From Candidatus Pacearchaeota archaeon (GTDB lineage Archaea > Nanobdellota > Nanobdellia > Pacearchaeales > GW2011-AR1), in the NCBI GenBank assembly GCA_017609755.1, contig JAFCDI010000008.1, positions 1-38,257 of the forward strand: DNA of 38,257 nt, written 5' to 3'. Positions 16,910 through 24,033 of the stretch are shown here, piece after piece (position 1 is the first letter of the stretch; every line of letters begins with the position of its first letter). The notes beneath the pieces were generated by a model. The model had not been told where the DNA came from. It ran no database searches and saw only the letters and a program-made list of their open reading frames with translations. A program made the translations under genes and the position numbers.

Positions 16910-18142
16910 ATGCGTACAAAAATGAATACAAAAAACCTTATGGTTTCTTTCTGTACTCTTGCAATTGCGTTGTTTCTAGTTGGATTTGTAAGCGCAGCTA
17001 CAACTCCTTTAGCATCAATTGAGTCTGTTGAAATTAATGGACTTGAAGAATATGGTAATGAAGACATTGCTGTTGTTGCTGGAGAGACTGTAACTATTAC
17101 AGTGTTTTTCACTGCACTTCAAGATGCCTCTAATGTTAGAATGGAAGCTCAACTTGAAGGAAGCAAAATTGACTTAAGTGAAAAAACTTCTTTTTTTGAT
17201 GTTGAAGCAGGTATGAGATATGCTAAGACTCTTAAGTTAGACATTCCATATGAGCTTGAGGATGAAGTTAGTGATAATTTATTCCTTAATATAGAACTTT
17301 GGAATTCAGACTACAAAACAGAACTTATTGAATTTGTTTTGAGAGTTCAAAGACCTTCATATCATGCAGAAATTATGTCAATAGAAGTTAGTCAAAGAGT
17401 TTCTGCAGGTGAACTTCTTCCAATTGATGTTGTTTTAAAGAACATTGGTTACAATGATCTTGACGACATTTATGTGACTGTAAGTATTCCTGCATTAGAT
17501 CTTGAAAAAACAGCTTATTTCGGAGATATTGTTGCTGAAGAAGACGATGACAACGATGATGTGATAAAAGGAAAATTCTATCTAAGAATTCCTTATGAGG
17601 CTAAAGAAGGCATCTATACTATAGATGTAGAAGCTACTAGTGATGATGACTTAGATGTTGCTGAATCTGAGGAAATTATCATAGAAAACGATTTTTCAAA
17701 CGGAAATGTAATTGTAACTAGTTTCAGAAAAATTGTAGCAACTGGTGAAGATGCAGAATATACCTTTATGATTGTAAACCCAACTAATCAGTTGAAAGTT
17801 TACAGAATTATTGCTGAACCTAATTGTGGAGCTAACTGTAATTTGGATGTAGATGCTAATACAGCCGTGATAGCTATTCCAGCTGGAACAAGCAAAGAAG
17901 TTACAGTAACTGCAAATGCTGCTGAAGAAGGTGAATACACTTTTGATGTTAATGTTTTATCTGGTGAAAAACTAGATAGTGTAATAACATTTAATTTAGC
18001 AACTGAAGGTAAAAAGACAAATGCAATCACTGTTTTAACAGTTATTTTAGCAATTGTGTTTTTAGTTTTACTAGTTGTTTTAATTGTTCTACTAGGAAAG
18101 AAACCTCAGAAAAACGAAGAATTCGGAGAAAGTTATTACTAA
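16910..18142 (+). CDS. putative surface-layer-like secreted protein
   Basis: A 410-aa exported protein. A Sec-type signal peptide covers about residues 1-29 (hydrophobic core SFCTLAIALFLVGFVSA). The mature part is rich in beta strands, acidic residues and repeated Ig-like segments (VVAGETVTITVFFTA, SAGELLPIDVVLKNIGYNDL, AGTSKEVTVTANA). A single membrane segment at about 373-397 precedes a short KKPQK tail. This layout, outer domain with C-terminal anchor, is that of putative S-layer or CARDB/NEW3-like cell-surface proteins of DPANN archaea. The region has two close cysteines (NCGANC) that could form a disulfide. Exact function is not shown by the sequence. Confidence 0.75.
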   Translation: MRTKMNTKNLMVSFCTLAIALFLVGFVSAATTPLASIESVEINGLEEYGNEDIAVVAGETVTITVFFTALQDASNVRMEAQLEGSKIDLSEKTSFFDVEAGMRYAKTLKLDIPYELEDEVSDNLFLNIELWNSDYKTELIEFVLRVQRPSYHAEIMSIEVSQRVSAGELLPIDVVLKNIGYNDLDDIYVTVSIPALDLEKTAYFGDIVAEEDDDNDDVIKGKFYLRIPYEAKEGIYTIDVEATSDDDLDVAESEEIIIENDFSNGNVIVTSFRKIVATGEDAEYTFMIVNPTNQLKVYRIIAEPNCGANCNLDVDANTAVIAIPAGTSKEVTVTANAAEEGEYTFDVNVLSGEKLDSVITFNLATEGKKTNAITVLTVILAIVFLVLLVVLIVLLGKKPQKNEEFGESYY

Positions 18143-18198
18143 TTTAATTTTTAGTTTTTTATTTTTTTAGTACTTTCTCCTTTTTTTATATTAAATTT

Positions 18199-18807
18199 TT
18201 AAACTAATTCTACAAATATAAATCCTGATTTAGAAGAAATAATTTTGAACTTGTTTTGATTTCTTTTTATAGCTACTAGAGATTGCATATGTCTTGAACC
18301 AATTGGAGCAACTAAAATTCCATTATTCTTTAATTCAAATAAAAGTTCTTTTGATATCTCTTTAGAGCCTGCACTTATTAATATTCTATCAAAGAGTGCT
18401 TTTTCTTTTAATCCAAATCTTCCATTTTTATTATATATTTGAATATTTTTATAATTACTAATATTTTTTTTTGATTTTTCTGCTAAATCTTTTATAACTT
18501 CAATTCCATAAACTTGTCCAGTATTCCCTATTATTTCAGAAATTAATGCTAAAACATAACCACATCCTGAGCCTATTTCTAATACTTTTTGTCCTAATTT
18601 TAAATTTAGCATATTCAACATAGTTGCAATTGTATATGGTTGAGAAATTGTTGCTCCTTTTCCAATAGCAAGAGGAATATTCTCATAAGCTCTCTCTTCT
18701 AAATTCTTAGAAATGAAATTCTCTCTTTTTACTTTTGAAAATGCATTTATTATTTTTTCTGAAAAACCTTGTTTTTTTAGACTCTCTAAAAGTTGATTTT
18801 TATTCAT
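18199..18807 (-). CDS. pcm: protein-L-isoaspartate O-methyltransferase
   Basis: A 202-aa SAM-dependent methyltransferase that repairs isoaspartyl residues in aged proteins. The family motif GATISQPYTIATML (51-64) holds the Ser/Gln-Pro substrate loop. The SAM-binding motif is VLEIGSGCGY (75-84), followed by the acidic GIEVIKDLA. The post-II motif FDRILISAGSKE and the family motif GILVAPIGS are also present. Length is close to the archaeal norm. It lies one base downstream of the toxin gene and may be read from the same promoter. Confidence 0.92.
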   Translation of the reverse strand: MNKNQLLESLKKQGFSEKIINAFSKVKRENFISKNLEERAYENIPLAIGKGATISQPYTIATMLNMLNLKLGQKVLEIGSGCGYVLALISEIIGNTGQVYGIEVIKDLAEKSKKNISNYKNIQIYNKNGRFGLKEKALFDRILISAGSKEISKELLFELKNNGILVAPIGSRHMQSLVAIKRNQNKFKIISSKSGFIFVELV

Positions 18808-18808
18808 T

Positions 18809-19060
18809 TTATCTGTATATCTTGCTTCTAAATCCTAATTCAATAACAATTATAATTAATTTATTCTGAAGTATATCTAAGATAAGTCTATATTTGCCTA
18901 CTCTTATCCTATAATATCTTGTTCCTACAAGTTTTTTAATATCATGAAAAAAAGGTCTTATTCTAATTCTATCAAGAAAAAAAGATATTCTTTTTTTAGT
19001 TTCTTTATCTAATTTTTTAAATTGCTTTTCAGCTTTTGGATTAAAAAAAATAGAATACAT
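18809..19060 (-). CDS. RelE/ParE-family toxin
   Basis: An 83-aa basic protein with the RelE fold pattern: N-terminal MYSIFFNPKAEKQFKKLD strand-helix, the LVGTRYYRIRVGKYRLIL core with conserved Arg residues, and a final hydrophobic strand (IIIVIELGFRSKIY). RelE toxins cleave mRNA on the ribosome; the related ParE group attacks gyrase, and the sequence favours RelE (YYRIRVGKYRLI). Its ATG overlaps the antitoxin stop by one base (TAATG), the usual toxin-antitoxin coupling. Confidence 0.85.
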   Translation of the reverse strand: MYSIFFNPKAEKQFKKLDKETKKRISFFLDRIRIRPFFHDIKKLVGTRYYRIRVGKYRLILDILQNKLIIIVIELGFRSKIYR

Positions 19061-19284
19061 TAAAGATTGCTCTCTTTTTTTATTTTCTCAAAAGAAATTC
19101 CTTTAAATGTTTTATCTTTTATACTTTTTTCATATTCAACAATATCTTTCTTAGTTTCTTCTGAAAGTTCCATTCTATCTTCTAATAAATCCCAAATTAA
19201 TTCTTCGTAACTTTCTTTTTCGTGAATCTTCATATTTTGCAATTTCTTTAAAAGTTCGTTGCTTATTTGAATAGTTGTGACCAT
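19060..19284 (-). CDS. antitoxin of the RelE-type module
   Basis: A 74-aa protein with an N-terminal ribbon-helix-helix-like segment (MVTTIQISNELLKKLQNMK) for DNA binding and an acidic, probably flexible C-terminus for toxin neutralisation (EYEKSIKDKTFKGISFEKIKKE). The N-terminus resembles VapB-like archaeal antitoxins. It is the first gene of the module and lies directly behind three operator half-sites. Confidence 0.8.
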   Translation of the reverse strand: MVTTIQISNELLKKLQNMKIHEKESYEELIWDLLEDRMELSEETKKDIVEYEKSIKDKTFKGISFEKIKKESNL

Positions 19285-19310
19285 AGTTAATATATAAGTA
19301 ACTATAGTTA
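19283..19310 (-). promoter_or_regulatory. toxin-antitoxin operator, three ATAGTTA half-sites
   Basis: ATAGTTA occurs at 19283-19289 and 19304-19310 and as its complement at 19299-19305; the latter two form a palindrome AACTATAGTT. The first site overlaps the antitoxin start codon. A TATA-like box (minus-strand TTTATATA) lies just upstream at about 19309-19316. Binding here would block the promoter, as expected for antitoxin autoregulation. Confidence 0.6.
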
Positions 19311-19324
19311 TATAAATATTTCTA

Positions 19325-22198
19325 TTACACTTTTAAACTAATTATCTTGCTTATTCCATCATGCATACTAACTCCATATAAATTAGTTGCATTTGAAATT
19401 ATCTCATCATTGTGAGTTATTACAATATATTGTCCATTTTTCATGTATCTCTGTAAGAGATTTGCCAAACGTTCTGAATTTCTTTTATCTAATGCAGCAT
19501 CAATTTCATCTAGAACATAAAATGCATAAGGATTTAATTCTTGAATTGCAAAAATTAAAGAAAGAGCAACTAAAACTTGCTCTCCTCCAGAAAGAGACTT
19601 TACATCAAAATATTTTCCATGTCCTGTTTTTACAATAATATTAACTCCTGCTTCAAAAGGTTCTTTTCTATTTTCTAAATCAAGAAAAACCTGTCCTTTT
19701 GTGCTTAATTGAGAAAAATTTCTTGAGAATTTTTCATTTAAACTTTCAAGAGTTTTTAGAAAAGCTTTCTTTTTTTTAACATCAATTTCATGTATAATTT
19801 TTAAAATTCCAGATTTTTCTTTTTCAACTGTCTCTGCTTTTTCTCTAATTGAATCATACTCTTTTTTAATAGAATCATAAACTTCTAAAGAACGTAAATT
19901 AATTGTTCCTATTTTATCCAAAAGATTTTGAACTCTGAGAAGCCTTTCTACAAGATTTTCTCTCTTTCCTTTTATAATTGAAATATTTCCAAATTCTTTT
20001 ATCTCGTGTTGAAAATTTTCTACTATAGCTTCAATTCTTGCTTTTTCTACTTTAAAATTATTTAGATTTTCTCCAAAATTATAAATTATATTTTGTTTTG
20101 TTGAAAGCCCATATTCCTTATTTCTAATTTCCTTTTGATAACTCTCTTTTTCAGAAATTAGTTTTTGGAATTTTTGAGAAAGTTCTTGCTCTTGTTTCTT
20201 TTTCTTGTCTAGATTTTCTTGTTTTTCTTTTATTTTTTTAGAAAGAGATTCTTTTTCTTCTTCTAAATCAGATTGCTCTCTTAATATTTGTTTTAATGCT
20301 ATTTTTGCTCTTTCTAATTCTCTTTGTTTAAAAGAAATTTCAGAATCTAAATCTTCTTCATCTCTCAAAGAGATTTCTTGAACTTCTATTCTTGCTGTCT
20401 CATATTTTTGCTCTATATTTTGATTTTCTTTAAAATTCTCCTCTAATCTTTTTCTAATTTTATCTAATTCTTTAATCTCTTCTTTAGTTTTTTGTATTTT
20501 TTCTGAGATATCTTTAATTTGTTCTTTTTTATCATTAATATTTGAAATTTTTATTAAATCAGATTCTCGCTTTGAAATTTCTTCATTTAATTGTTCAATG
20601 TCTTGTTTTAATAAATCTCTTTGATTATATAGAGCAGATAATTCTCTATCTGCTTTTTCAATATCTGTTTTTAATTCTTCTATTTTTGGAAAAGTTTCTT
20701 TATTTATTTCTAAAACATGTTCTTTAGTTATTTTGCTTTTGCATAGAGGACATACATCCATTTTAGAGATTGTTTCTGTAATCTTTTTTTCTTTTTCAAT
20801 TTCACTTTCATTTACAGAAGAAATTCTCTCTAATTTTATTTCTTTTTTATTTAGATTTTCCAAAAGCTCTTTTTTCTGTTCCAGAGAATTTTTTAGAGAG
20901 TGTACTTTTGATTCGTTTGTGTTTTTATCAAATAGTTCTTCATATAATAATTTTGATTGTCTAACTAAAAATTCTGATTCGTTTTCATAATTTTCCAAAA
21001 GAGAATTTTTGTCCTGAAGTCTTTCTCTTATTGACTTTAATTCTGATTTTACCATATAGAATTTTTTTCTCTGCTCTTCTAATTTCTCTAGGGATTCTTT
21101 TTTTAATTCTATTTCTTTATCTTTCAAATTTTTTTTAGAACTTGAAGTTTTTGATATATTTTTCTTTAAACTGCTTACTTGTTCTGTAAATTCCTTAATT
21201 GTCTCTTCTAATTCTTTTTTCTGGCTTAATAAACTTGAATTTCTTGATTCTGAATTTTCATATCTTACATTTAATCCAGAAAGTTCTGCTCTAAGATTTG
21301 TAATCTCTGAATTTAATTTCTCCTGTTCTAAACCAGTTGAATTTTGAATTGTTTTTTCTATTGAAATTATTTTTGACTCAAATTCTTCTATGTCTTCATT
21401 TATTTTTGAAATTAATTTTTTTGTTTTTTCTATTTCTGAATTTTTTTCTTGTATTTTTTTATTAATATTGCCTAACTCTTTTTTATTTTTAGTTAAGTCA
21501 AAAGAAATAATGCTTGCTTTTAATATTTGAACATCTTTTTTTAATTTTTTATATCTTAATGCTTGTTGCCTTTCTTTTTCAAGATTATTCAAATAAATTG
21601 TTCTTTCTCTTAAAATTGCAGAAACTTCTTTTAATTTTTCTTCTGTTTTTTTTAGTTCTTTTAGAGATTTTTCTTTTCTTGATTCATAAATAGATATTCC
21701 AGAAACTTCTTCAATTATTTTTCTTCTATCTTCAGGATACATTCTTACAAAATTTTGAATTTCACCTTGAAGAATTATATTAAATCCATTTGGATCTATT
21801 CCTGCTTGAGCAAGCAATCCTAACATCTGTTGCCTTGTTTTAATTTCATTATTTATTTTATAAACACTTTGTCCATTTTTCTTGACTATTCTCTTAAAAG
21901 AAATCTCTTTTTTATCAATTGAAAATGTTTTATCAGAATTATCAAAAACTATTTCTACGCTTGCTTCTTTTGCAGGAGCTGCTGATTTTGTTCCTAAAAA
22001 AATGAGATTTCTTGCCTTTGCAGCTCTCATAGATTTTATACTCAATCTTCCAAGTACAAAACAAAGAGCATCTGAAACATTGCTTTTTCCAGAACCATTT
22101 GGGCCTAGAATAACATTTATTCCTTCTGTAAAAGGAAGTTCTGTTTTTTTTGGAAAACTCTTAAAACCATGCATCACCAGTTTTTTAATATACATCAT
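19325..22198 (-). CDS. smc: SMC-family ATPase with a Rad50-like zinc hook
   Basis: A 957-aa chromosome-structuring ATPase. The heads are SMC type: N-terminal MYIKKLVMHGFKSF, Walker A GPNGSGKS (32-39), Q-loop LQGEIQNFVRM, then the C-terminal signature LSGGEQVLVALSL, Walker B FYVLDEIDAALD and the ITHNDE switch. Long coiled coils run from about 170 to 480 and 490 to 800. Exactly mid-protein is CPLC (Cys483, Cys486), a CxxC zinc hook as in Rad50. I see no Gly-rich SMC hinge of about 150-200 residues, and the protein is about 200 residues shorter than ordinary SMC. It has a Shine-Dalgarno site and a tiny upstream ORF. No ScpA or ScpB gene is in the window. Confidence 0.9.
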   Translation of the reverse strand: MMYIKKLVMHGFKSFPKKTELPFTEGINVILGPNGSGKSNVSDALCFVLGRLSIKSMRAAKARNLIFLGTKSAAPAKEASVEIVFDNSDKTFSIDKKEISFKRIVKKNGQSVYKINNEIKTRQQMLGLLAQAGIDPNGFNIILQGEIQNFVRMYPEDRRKIIEEVSGISIYESRKEKSLKELKKTEEKLKEVSAILRERTIYLNNLEKERQQALRYKKLKKDVQILKASIISFDLTKNKKELGNINKKIQEKNSEIEKTKKLISKINEDIEEFESKIISIEKTIQNSTGLEQEKLNSEITNLRAELSGLNVRYENSESRNSSLLSQKKELEETIKEFTEQVSSLKKNISKTSSSKKNLKDKEIELKKESLEKLEEQRKKFYMVKSELKSIRERLQDKNSLLENYENESEFLVRQSKLLYEELFDKNTNESKVHSLKNSLEQKKELLENLNKKEIKLERISSVNESEIEKEKKITETISKMDVCPLCKSKITKEHVLEINKETFPKIEELKTDIEKADRELSALYNQRDLLKQDIEQLNEEISKRESDLIKISNINDKKEQIKDISEKIQKTKEEIKELDKIRKRLEENFKENQNIEQKYETARIEVQEISLRDEEDLDSEISFKQRELERAKIALKQILREQSDLEEEKESLSKKIKEKQENLDKKKKQEQELSQKFQKLISEKESYQKEIRNKEYGLSTKQNIIYNFGENLNNFKVEKARIEAIVENFQHEIKEFGNISIIKGKRENLVERLLRVQNLLDKIGTINLRSLEVYDSIKKEYDSIREKAETVEKEKSGILKIIHEIDVKKKKAFLKTLESLNEKFSRNFSQLSTKGQVFLDLENRKEPFEAGVNIIVKTGHGKYFDVKSLSGGEQVLVALSLIFAIQELNPYAFYVLDEIDAALDKRNSERLANLLQRYMKNGQYIVITHNDEIISNATNLYGVSMHDGISKIISLKV

Positions 22199-22208
22199 GT
22201 GAAAACAG

Positions 22209-22213
22209 CCTCC
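22209..22213 (-). promoter_or_regulatory. Shine-Dalgarno site of smc
   Basis: GGAGG on the minus strand, 10 nt before ATG 22198, supports the chosen start (a second ATG follows at once). Confidence 0.6.
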
Positions 22214-22255
22214 AGGTTTTTTTCGATTTTCTACTTAAATTTGAAGAGTGATTTT

Positions 22256-22288
22256 TTAAATTACCTCCGCTGAAAATCCCAAACCCAT
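22256..22288 (-). CDS. possible leader ORF of smc (MGLGFSAEVI)
   Basis: A 10-codon ORF whose ATG lies exactly 29 nt from the start of the TATA-like TTTAAAAATA (22317-22308), the spacing of leaderless genes here. It ends 57 nt before the smc start. Coding is inferred from position only. Confidence 0.35.
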   Translation of the reverse strand: MGLGFSAEVI

Positions 22289-22307
22289 TAAGATGATAAA
22301 CAATAGA

Positions 22308-22317
22308 TATTTTTAAA
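22308..22317 (-). promoter_or_regulatory. TATA box of the smc transcript
   Basis: Minus-strand TTTAAAAATA, 29 nt before the leader ORF. Confidence 0.55.
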
Positions 22318-22327
22318 GATTAGGATA

Positions 22328-22996
22328 TTAAAAATCTAATTTTTTTTGTTCTGATTTTGCCTGTATTTTTTTCCAGGTGCTCCAATTTTTTCTAAAAATT
22401 CCACTATTTTTATGTTTGCTTGAATTATTAGTTAAAAATTTTGAAGTTAGAGGGTCAGAAGTATAACCAGAACCAATTTCATCTCCATATTTCTTTTTTA
22501 ATTTTGCTATTTGTTTTTCTCTTTCGCTTTTTGCTAGAATTGAAGCAGCTGAAACAGAAATATGATTTTTATCTGCTTTATGCTCACAAATTATTTCTAA
22601 ATTAGATAAATTTTTTATTTGAGTTCTTAAAAAATCTCTCCACTTAACTAGACTTGTTGAAGGACAATCTAAAATTACTTTTATTTTCTCATTTCCAGAA
22701 TTTAGTTTATTTATTATTTTTGCTGCTTTTATTGCTTCTAATTTATTAAGATTTATTCCTGAGTCTTGTTTTAAATTTATTTCGTCTGCTGATGCTAAAA
22801 CAATTTCAAAATTTTTTACCTCTTTTCTTATTTTTTCTGCTAGAAACTCTCTTCTTTTTGGAGTTAATTGTTTAGAATCTCTAATTCCTAGTTTCTTAAA
22901 ATTGATTAATGTTTTGCTGTCAATCAAACAACCTGCTAAAACCATTGGACCGATTACTGGACCTCTTCCTGCATCATCAATTCCTAATTCTAACAT
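22328..22996 (-). CDS. rnhB: ribonuclease HII
   Basis: The 222-aa RNase HII, which removes RNA from RNA-DNA hybrids. The N-terminal catalytic motif reads GIDDAGRGPVIGPM, so the acidic pair is Asp7-Asp8 where the family usually has Asp-Glu. Asp110 (VILDCPS) and Asp142 (KADKNHISVSAASILAK) complete the four-carboxylate metal site. GSGYTSDP and the C-terminal WSTWKK are also typical. Length is normal for archaea. It appears to share its TATA element with tRNA-Ser(GGA) on the other strand. Confidence 0.93.
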   Translation of the reverse strand: MLELGIDDAGRGPVIGPMVLAGCLIDSKTLINFKKLGIRDSKQLTPKRREFLAEKIRKEVKNFEIVLASADEINLKQDSGINLNKLEAIKAAKIINKLNSGNEKIKVILDCPSTSLVKWRDFLRTQIKNLSNLEIICEHKADKNHISVSAASILAKSEREKQIAKLKKKYGDEIGSGYTSDPLTSKFLTNNSSKHKNSGIFRKNWSTWKKIQAKSEQKKLDF

Positions 22997-23017
22997 AAAA
23001 GAAGATAAATCCTCTAG

Positions 23018-23026
23018 TTTTTTAAA
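23018..23026. promoter_or_regulatory. shared TATA element of rnhB (-) and tRNA-Ser (+)
   Basis: The AT block reads TTTTTAAA on the plus strand, about 34 nt before the tRNA, and TTTAAAAA on the minus strand, 30 nt before the rnhB ATG. No other TATA candidate of similar quality lies between them. Confidence 0.45.
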
Positions 23027-23052
23027 GGTTTAGAAAGATATTATATTGTTCT

Positions 23053-23132
23053 GCCCGTATCGCATAGTGGTATTGCACATCCCTGGAGCGGATGGCCCTT
23101 TGGGCTCCCAGGTTCAATTCCTGGTGCGGGCG
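23053..23132 (+). tRNA. tRNA-Ser(GGA)
   Basis: An 80-nt class II tRNA. Acceptor GCCCGTA/TGCGGGC, anticodon stem CATCC/GGATG with loop CTGGAGC (anticodon GGA), long variable arm GCCC-TTTG-GGCT, T arm CCAGG/CCTGG and discriminator G, all as for serine. No intron and no encoded CCA. Confidence 0.95.
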
Positions 23133-23168
23133 TTAAGTTTAAAAGTAGATTAGAGTATTTATTATTAT

Positions 23169-23295
23169 AGCGAGGTGGAGCAGTCTGGAGTGCTCGTCGG
23201 GCCCATAAAGTTGAAGTTCTCTGAACTTTAAGTTGCTCGGAAATCTTCGATTTCGGACACCCGGAGGTCGCGTGGTTCAAATCCCGCCCTCGCTA
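23169..23295 (+). tRNA. initiator tRNA-Met(CAT) with a 51-nt intron
   Basis: Acceptor AGCGAGG pairs with CCTCGCT (A1-U72 as in archaeal initiators), with discriminator A. The D stem is GAGC/GCTC. The anticodon stem TCGGG/CCCGG has the three G-C pairs typical of initiators, and the anticodon is CAT. An intron lies at 23208-23258. The T stem is imperfect: GCG-T-GG against CCCGC leaves one bulged T compared with the usual archaeal form. The tRNA ends 9 nt before the ATG of a small membrane-protein gene. Confidence 0.88.
23208..23258 (+). other. tRNA intron with bulge-helix-bulge
   Basis: Placed between positions 37 and 38. The splice sites TA^A and AC^A fall between the second and third bases of two 3-nt bulges. 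The central helix is CCCA with TCGG (one C-C mismatch), the outer helix AGTTG with CGATT. The intron also holds two hairpins, AAGTTC-TCT-GAACTT and GAAATC-TTC-GATTTC. Confidence 0.75.
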
Positions 23296-23304
23296 TTCTC
23301 TGAA

Positions 23305-23496
23305 ATGAAAAGAATTTTTAGAAAATTAAAAAAACAAGATAAAATAAATGCTGTTGTCTGTTCTATTTGTATTCTCTGTTTATTTATTGTTGGAATTATT
23401 TTAAATAGTTCTCTTTTTCTAATAGCAGGATTTATATTGCTACTTTTATCTATATTCTTCTCTAGAGTTTGGTTTAATCAAATAAACAAAAAATAA
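23305..23496 (+). CDS. small two-helix membrane protein, unknown
   Basis: A 63-aa protein with a basic N-terminus (MKRIFRKLKKQDK) and two hydrophobic segments (VVCSICILCLFIVGIIL and LFLIAGFILLLLSIFF), ending in basic residues. ATG 23305 is chosen; earlier in-frame codons lie inside the tRNA gene. It starts 10 nt after the initiator tRNA and may come off the same transcript. Family unknown. Confidence 0.65.
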   Translation: MKRIFRKLKKQDKINAVVCSICILCLFIVGIILNSSLFLIAGFILLLLSIFFSRVWFNQINKK

Positions 23497-23497
23497 A

Positions 23498-23905
23498 ATG
23501 CAAACCTTTTTACCATATTCAAGCTTGAAAAAATCTGTGGAAGTATTAGACGATAAAAGACTTGGAAAACAAAGAGTAGAAGCTTTTCAAATTCTAAATA
23601 TTATATTAAATAGAACTAAAACAAAAGGTTGGAGAAATCATCCTGCTGTAAAAATGTGGAAAGGATATTCCAATGCTCTTAAATTATATTTTAATTTGGC
23701 AATTAAAGAATGGATTTCTAGAGGATATAAAAACAATATGAAATTTGAAACTATAAGAGGAAAAATTGTTTTTCCTCCTTGGTTTGGAAGTAGAAAATTT
23801 CATTCATCTCATAGAGGAAATTTATTAAGAAAAGATAAAAATTATTATTCTAAATTTGGTTGGAAAGAATCTCCAGAACTGCCTTATATTTGGCCAAATA
23901 ATTAA
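23498..23905 (+). CDS. pyrimidine dimer DNA glycosylase-like protein
   Basis: A 135-aa protein matching the MSMEG_6728 / Pyr_excise (T4 endonuclease V-like) family: N-terminal MQTFLPYSSLKKSVEVLDDK, RLGKQRVEAFQIL, the NHPAVKMWKGYSNAL segment, PPWFGS, and the SSHRGNLLRKD motif followed by YYSKFGW. Homologues are predicted to remove UV-damaged pyrimidine dimers by a glycosylase/lyase mechanism. It begins 1 base after the stop of the preceding small membrane-protein gene. The enzymatic role is inferred from the family. Confidence 0.8.
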   Translation: MQTFLPYSSLKKSVEVLDDKRLGKQRVEAFQILNIILNRTKTKGWRNHPAVKMWKGYSNALKLYFNLAIKEWISRGYKNNMKFETIRGKIVFPPWFGSRKFHSSHRGNLLRKDKNYYSKFGWKESPELPYIWPNN

Positions 23906-23937
23906 GCTTAAATAGTAGAAAAATATTCTAAAATCAT

Positions 23938-24017
23938 GCCCTGGTCGCATAATGGTATTGCACCGGATTGCTAATCCGGGCCCTTTGGGCTCGCAGGTTC
24001 GATTCCTGCCCAGGGCG
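23938..24017 (+). tRNA. tRNA-Ser(GCT)
   Basis: An 80-nt class II tRNA closely similar to the serine tRNA at 23053, sharing the variable arm GCCC-TTTG-GGCTC. Acceptor GCCCTGG/CCAGGGC, anticodon stem CCGGA/TCCGG with loop TTGCTAA (anticodon GCT), T arm GCAGG/CCTGC, discriminator G. A TATA-like CTTAAATAG lies about 30 nt upstream. Confidence 0.95.
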
Positions 24018-24033
24018 TATTTTTTAAGAAAAA

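Noticed and set aside
19387-22202. several plus-strand ORFs opposite smc
   Set aside because: They are low-complexity shadows of the lysine/glutamate-rich coiled coil on the other strand.
23041-23280. 79-codon minus-strand ORF
   Set aside because: It is the reverse strand of tRNA-Ser(GGA) and the initiator tRNA; tRNA structure explains the sequence.
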